From positions 9,920,001 through 9,984,000 of the forward strand of contig OZ005608.1 of the NCBI GenBank assembly GCA_963930655.1: a stretch of 64,000 nucleotides of DNA. Direction: 5' to 3'. Made by a program: the position numbers and the translations under genes. This DNA is from Myrica gale (Eukaryota > Streptophyta > Magnoliopsida > Fagales > Myricaceae). Shown here piece after piece: positions 59,051 through 64,000 of this stretch. Position 1 is the first letter of the stretch. Every line of letters starts with the position of its first letter. The notes under the pieces were generated by a model. It did no database searches and was not told the origin of the DNA. It worked only from the letters and a program-made list of their open reading frames with translations.

Positions 59051-61037
59051 ATTCTACTGAACCAGTTCCTCCTCTCCCTGCTGGTACCTGAGGGTCGTTC
59101 CAGTTGGGTTTATCGACAAGACAACGCTCTCCAAATCGATTACCCAGACACTCTGAGCACTGAATGTTGCTTGGGCTACTAGAGTTAGACGACAGGAGAA
59201 GCCTGAGGAGGTGAGGGAGCAGCAAGATCCTGGGCAGAGCTCGACCTAGGGATTTGGGGCACAACGATCAGGTTGGATGAATGACATGATGACGCAGCTG
59301 ACTGAGTGGATGCAACTGGTCTTTTGGCCCACCCATGAGATGGTCAGTGATATCGGTTCAGAAGATCGTAGCAGTTCAGGAGGCCATGAGGAAAGCGGCA
59401 ACCGGTGATGTGTTATGTGTTTTGACTTAGCGGGTCATGCATATAGAGGAGCACCTTAGTCAAATCCGTCACATTCTAAAAATCACAGAGGATGACGATG
59501 ATGACCAATAGTTTTACTATGATGTTTATTTTTTATTATGTTTTGAGGACATTTAATTTTCTATTATGTTTTGTGGACATCGATATGTATTTATTTGATG
59601 TTATTTTGTTTATATTATGTTTTGACAATATTTGATATATTTATGTTATCTCAGTTATGTTATAATTGTTATTAGAACTTAAAAAATATGAATTGTTATT
59701 AGAAAAATAATAAAAGTTCGTCAAAAACCGTTCGAACGACTTATATGTAAGAAATCGTTTGAACGGTTTGTTATACGATCGGGACGATTTCGTTTACGAT
59801 CCTTTCATTTAGACGTTTTCGTTTGGGGGTTTACAAATGTCGTCGTGCAATGTAAGATACCGTTCGGACTTATTATTAGAGTACAAAAGTCTATGTTATG
59901 ACCAAATGTTGTCATTTGCGGATTACTAAAACGGAGACCAGAGATAGCGTTCTAACTGTTTGAAGTGGTTCGGACTGTTTGGAAATTTTAGGCGGCAACA
60001 ATTCCCTCGAAAATTAATATACATAAGCGTCCAAACTTCATTTACATGTCTGAACGATATTCAATCATTTCAAAGTTGTAGAATCGCAGATAGAGGAGGA
60101 AAAATGAGAAACACTTAGAAAACGAGAGATTTGAGCAAGAGGAGAAGATGAGAGCTGATTTTGAACGTCCAACCGCATTGAATCGGGTGTGGAAGAGCAA
60201 CTCAGTCAGAATTTGATATTAGATTGCATTTGAGCTTAGTGGGTTCTAAATTGAATTGTTTTAGGATGAAAAATATGGATTTTTAAGATATAAAAGCATG
60301 TGTTTTTTTCAAAAAAAATTGGGTGTAAAATGGTAGCAATTGAGTTTATGCTTGATTGTGATGTATTTATATTGAAGTGTTTGTAATTTTGGGTGATTTT
60401 GGGAAGAATTCGTAGTGAAAATGGAGTTTGTGCGTCAAAAAACTGTCTTGTTCGACAATTGCAATAATCCGTCTGGACTCATTTTTTTGGTTCGAACACT
60501 TTTGTAAAAAGCGTCCGAACGCTTATGAATTGTGCGGATGGTTTAGATTACGTCCGAACGGTTTTTAGTTGTTATGTTCTTGCATTCATATAGTAGCCTT
60601 AGCCCCCCGTTTAAGAATTATACGAAATTCGGATAACAAACTCGGTTTAATTCTTGAATTGTCCACGTATGGACAGTTTGAGTTTACAATATGCGTAATG
60701 TGCGTAATTGTGTCAACTATTGTGATTATTGTTTTTAGAAATTTCAATGGAGATCTCATTTTGACCTTTGGATACATATTCAGCACTGAGGTTATACATT
60801 TGCCTTAATTGGTGGGTGTTTATGCTCAATATTGTAGACGTCTATCTGGGGACTGAGGAGAAATGCTATCGAAATTTCTAGAGCATCGGTCACAATGGTC
60901 GTGTCAAGTACGAGCAATACGTGATATTGTAAACTTGAATGTGATAGGACCTACCACCTAAAGAAATTGGAGTTGATTATAAATGTCATCATCATTGTTT
61001 GCATTATTGTTTTTATTTTCGTATTTGAAGGAACAAT

Positions 61038-61223
61038 ATGGATAAGAACTGGATTTATGAGGCTGAAAGACTGAAAAGTGCGAAGTATAATGATGGTGTT
61101 CGAGATTTTAAAAGTGTCGTCCGTAGTTATGCAGATAGTCGAGGACTGATAAGATATTCATGTAAGAAATGTAAAAATGTGTTTCCAATGTATAAACGTT
61201 TAACGCCGTTTCTAGCAAAATAA
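61038..61223 (+). pseudogene. Transpos_assoc domain (N-terminus of a TNP2-type transposase), copy B
   Basis: The frame starts MDKNWIYEAERLKSAKYNDG and continues to DSRGLIRYSCKKCKNV, matching the transposase-associated domain with its paired cysteines at the N-terminus of plant CACTA TNP2 proteins. It stops after 61 residues, and the following sequence moves directly to Transposase_24-associated text, so the catalytic domain has been lost. Confidence 0.75.
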
Positions 61224-61379
61224 CATGATCTCACAGCCTTTTGGAAGAAAGGCGCTGACAAGAGGGCAGTTTTGACTTCTCAACTGGTAGGGAAACAAAA
61301 AAGTGTTTTCAGAAATGCTTTCCAAACGCACTCTAGCAGTGTCAGGTGCTTAACTTGGGGATAGAAATGATTTACCGTC

Positions 61380-62850
61380 CCCTACCACAGCCAGTCCAGT
61401 AGGTACCCAAAGTAGTTGTGCATGTAAGTAGTTGATTAAATATTATGACTTTTAAATTTCTATGCTTAACTAGATTTTAAATTTATTATTCTTCATTTGT
61501 AATGACATCCGAAACTAAACTCGTTCGAGGTGGTACGCATGGGATTGCCTTACTTAAGGCTTGCACCGGAGGAAAGCTGACTGTCCATATCCCTGATGGA
61601 TGTACGGGTGGCAATGACAAGGCGTCCTCAAATGCTCTTGAGTCATATTGGTGCGCTCGTTCAACAACATGTCTCATTTGAGACGAGTAAGTGGAAGGAG
61701 GTCCCCGACTTGGTTAAATCGTATGTAAGGATGACTTCCAACTAAATTACGATCAAACCGAAGATCGCATAACTGTGACGTCTATGATGAGCATAACGTA
61801 CAGGACGCACAAAAATAGAATGTTCCAGCATTACTCGGTGCTCAATTCTTAAGAAGAGGCGTTAGAACACATGTATCCCAATATGAACAAGGAAGAATGG
61901 AATCGTATCTGTTATTTATTCGCGAGCAAGGAATTTCAGGTTAAAAAATTTTATTCCATCCTGAACATTTATTTGATTTTATTATTAATTGGGGTAACAA
62001 CTGTAAATGTACAATGCATAGGAGTGCAATCAACAAGGAGAATAGAGTTAAGCTGAAGATTGTATACACATCTGGAGCGAGGTCTTTCCAAAGCGTGAGA
62101 GCGTTGTTAGTAAGTAATAAATTTACATTTTTATTATTTATTATTTAAAAAAATTACTTAGGTATTTTAATATGCACGTTCTATATTTCCTTTGATGTGC
62201 AGAAAAGTCTAGAATCTGATAAGATTAGTCCTGCGTCGCTGTATAAAAAGACAAATACGGATGTCATGTGGACATCAGAAAATGCACGTGAAAATTTTGT
62301 AAGTTGTAATGTTAGATTTAATGATGCATTCGTATGCGTTATGTTTCATATATGCTACTTTTATCTTCTTTTTTAATTTTGTAGGAAAAAATGGAGGCGT
62401 TACAGTTGCAGCACAAGTCAGAGGGAAAGTCATACACCGAAATGGAGATTTTCGCTGAAGTGTTAGGGACGAAAGCGGGTTATGTGCGAGGTTTAGGTCA
62501 TTTAGTATGGTCTGTTGGATCATCTTCATCAGCAGCATCAGTTGATTTAATCCAGAAATTGGAGGAGGCCAGATTAGAGATTGAGGAGATGAGGGCTAGA
62601 CAGATGGAATATGAAGCGTTTCTGGTCAAGCGGTCAGATATGAAGCAGATGATGCGAGAGCAACTACAGATGATAGAGGAGCAGCAACGGAAGAAACATG
62701 AATAGCTGATGCAGATGATGGCGGAGCAACAACGGAAAAAAAGACTAAGAGCATCATAAGATGATGCAGGAACAACAAAGGAACCTAATGGAACAACAAG
62801 AACGGAGGATGTGGCGTAGCAGATCAGATAGTTGCAATATCGTACGATAG
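61380..62850 (+). pseudogene. Transposase_24 (Ptta/En/Spm) gene remnant, copy B
   Basis: Exon-like blocks in order: THGIALLKACTGGKLTVHIP (about 61534-61593), SKWKEVPDLVKSYVRMTSN (about 61688-61744), YPNMNKEEWNRICYLFASKE (about 61873-61932), an NKENRVKLKIVYTSGARSF block (about 62033-62089), and the open frame 62391-62705, starting MEALQLQHKSEGKSYTEMEI with EVLGTKAGYVRGLGHLVW and ending in a Glu/Gln-rich coiled coil. This is the family pattern of plant Transposase_24 proteins. Stops between blocks make it a relic. Confidence 0.78.
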
Positions 62851-62966
62851 CCAAACAAAAAGTTGGGCAAATCTATATATTTTCACTACTTTGTCAGTAT
62901 GTATTGATTATGCATTTTATTTACTTTTAACAACGATTACATATTTTGTAGATATTTTATTATAGG

Positions 62967-64000
62967 GTTAATTACAAAAAAAACTCCCTCGAACTATACC
63001 ACTTATCCCAGAATTCCCCTAAACTTCAACTCGTGTCAACCCGCCCCCTCAAACTTACGTCAACGTCTCAATTTCGTTTTTGACTCATTTTAAACGATAT
63101 CGTACAACCTTTTTTGTCCCACGCGAAATTCACGTGAGCTCACTCATGTTAAAAGATAAAACTGCCCAATTATTGACTTGACCGCATCCGTCGTACGACT
63201 TCGTTAAACAAAGAGCAGCTCCCATGGTTCCTTCCAGATATTCCACAAGCAGCAAAGAGAGACAAAACAGCTTAGAGTTAAAGCTTGGTTTTTCCAGTCA
63301 ATAGACAATCTAAACCCAAGCACACAAGAGATACATAAGCGACCGGAAGAAAAATCTGCCTCCCGACAAGGAGTTTCTAGGAGCAACAATTCGACCTCCT
63401 AGCATGGCAGCATAGCCCATATAGATGATACGAAACCTCAATTCCAAAAAGAAGGAAAAATAGACAACCTATGGGATTTCTGTGGCCAAAACAGATGATA
63501 TGTCTGTGGGAAAATAGGCAGCATATTTTCTTCAATACCAGGAAAACTCCTTGACAAGTGGTACTATGTCCTCATGCCCACCGGGATGCCAAATCTCACG
63601 TGGGGTGAAGCACATGCACCACCCACAGCAGCACATGCATAATTTACCCCACATGGGTGAGGCTTCTTACAGTGCAAGGGAAATGCACACAAATGAGGCC
63701 CTTGGAATATCACAAGTTGCTTCTGAGGTTGCAAAGTCACGACGGGCTAAACGAACGAAAGAGACCTGGGGTTGAGGTGATTATCTGATCAAACAATCTG
63801 GGGTTTCAAAGTCTGATTGGAAGTGGCAGGACATGGGGTTGAATCAGGTTGCTTTTGATGAGTCAACCATGCCTGCGCCAGTATGCTCCTTCACTAGAAT
63901 TCGACGGCAGTGTTACAAATGGGGAAATGGAGGTTGGCAATCAAAATGCTGCACGACCACCTTGTCGATGTATCCTCTGCCAACTTTGCCCAACAAGTGG
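62967..64000. mobile_element. MULE-like element carrying a BBR/BPC gene fragment (runs off the window)
   Basis: At about 62967 the homology of copy B to copy A ends and a new terminus begins: GGGTTAATTACAAAAAAAAC followed by alternating pyrimidine-rich words (ACTCCCTCGAACTATACC, CCCCTAAACTTCAACTC). Such ends are common on plant Mutator-like elements and resemble the MITE at 16948-17291. The right end and the target duplication lie outside the window, so the call is provisional. About 600 bases in, a BPC gene fragment begins. Confidence 0.55.
63551..64000 (+). pseudogene. Fragment of a BBR/BPC (GAGA-binding, basic pentacysteine) gene
   Basis: BPC proteins bind GA repeats in plant promoters. 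The plus strand reads SSCPPGCQISRGVKHMHHPQ (63569-63628), then HMGEASYSAREMHTNEAL, SEVAKSRRAKRTKE, and, after an in-frame TGA at 63773-63775, [20 protein letters not shown] (63803-63862) followed by [11 protein letters not shown] and [12 protein letters not shown] up to the window edge. Roughly 35-45 residues usual between the two parts are missing. One of the five conserved cysteines is replaced (CSF instead of CSC). No normal BPC N-terminus precedes it. It is a partial, non-functional copy, probably captured by the MULE-like element. A degraded resident gene is less likely. Confidence 0.85.

Larger units (their letters stand above)
57000..62966 (+). mobile_element. CACTA (En/Spm)-type DNA transposon, copy B, degraded
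   Basis: In plus orientation the order is: a motif-dense 5' zone (57000-57500), a leader homologous to that of copy A (57540-57830), a Transposase_32-like ORF (58304-59050 with a broken tail to about 59510), a second motif-dense zone (59700-60560), the N-terminal Transpos_assoc domain (61038-61223), and a Transposase_24 region with a coiled coil (about 61380-62850). The catalytic TNP2 core is absent between 61223 and 61380. The 3' terminal region is cut off at about 62966 by the MULE-like element that starts there. It is a dead, deletion-type element. Confidence 0.75.

Noticed and set aside
1-64000. tRNA, rRNA or bacterial-type operons and CRISPR arrays
   Set aside because: I saw no cloverleaf-type or rRNA sequence, and gene structure is clearly plant nuclear.

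Overview
The window is nuclear DNA of a flowering plant, most likely a eudicot. It is AT-rich, its introns are long and packed with transposons, and its coding sequence is recognisably plant (callose synthase, GLR, BBR/BPC, a plastid ycf2 copy). I cannot name the species.

The main gene is a callose synthase on the minus strand, from an ATG at 40296 to a TAA at 4951. I placed 41 coding exons by eye using GT-AG borders and conserved protein order. All junction phases agree, giving an open frame of 5808 bases (1935 residues) that most resembles Arabidopsis CALS8/GSL4. Its introns have absorbed a 4.6-kb L1-type LINE, a 1.45-kb Pack-MULE carrying a piece of a glutamate-receptor-like gene, two MITEs, a Ty1-copia fossil, and an inverted pair of small TRIM-type LTR fossils.

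Left of the gene (1-4900) lies a broken hAT transposase interrupted by a TRIM fossil, and a 232-base MITE that shares its termini with the Pack-MULE. Right of the gene, 40.4-44.7 kb has no gene I can support.

From 44.7 to 63 kb two degraded CACTA-type (En/Spm) elements of one family lie head to head: copy A on the minus strand (about 44.76-51.35 kb) and copy B on the plus strand (about 57.0-62.97 kb). Both carry a Transposase_32-like ORF, a Transposase_24 region with a coiled-coil tail, and dense palindromic motifs built on GTTCGAAC and GTCCGGAC. Between them is a small island with an old nuclear copy of plastid ycf2 and one short single-exon gene with a good TATA box (53559-54068, minus), an acidic protein of unknown function.

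At the right edge a second MULE-like element begins at about 62967, inserted into copy B. It carries a fragment of a BBR/BPC (GAGA-binding) transcription factor gene and runs out of the window.

The most notable result is two independent cases of host-gene capture by MULE-like elements, one with a perfect 9-base target duplication inside the callose synthase gene. All family assignments are by eye; no search was run.
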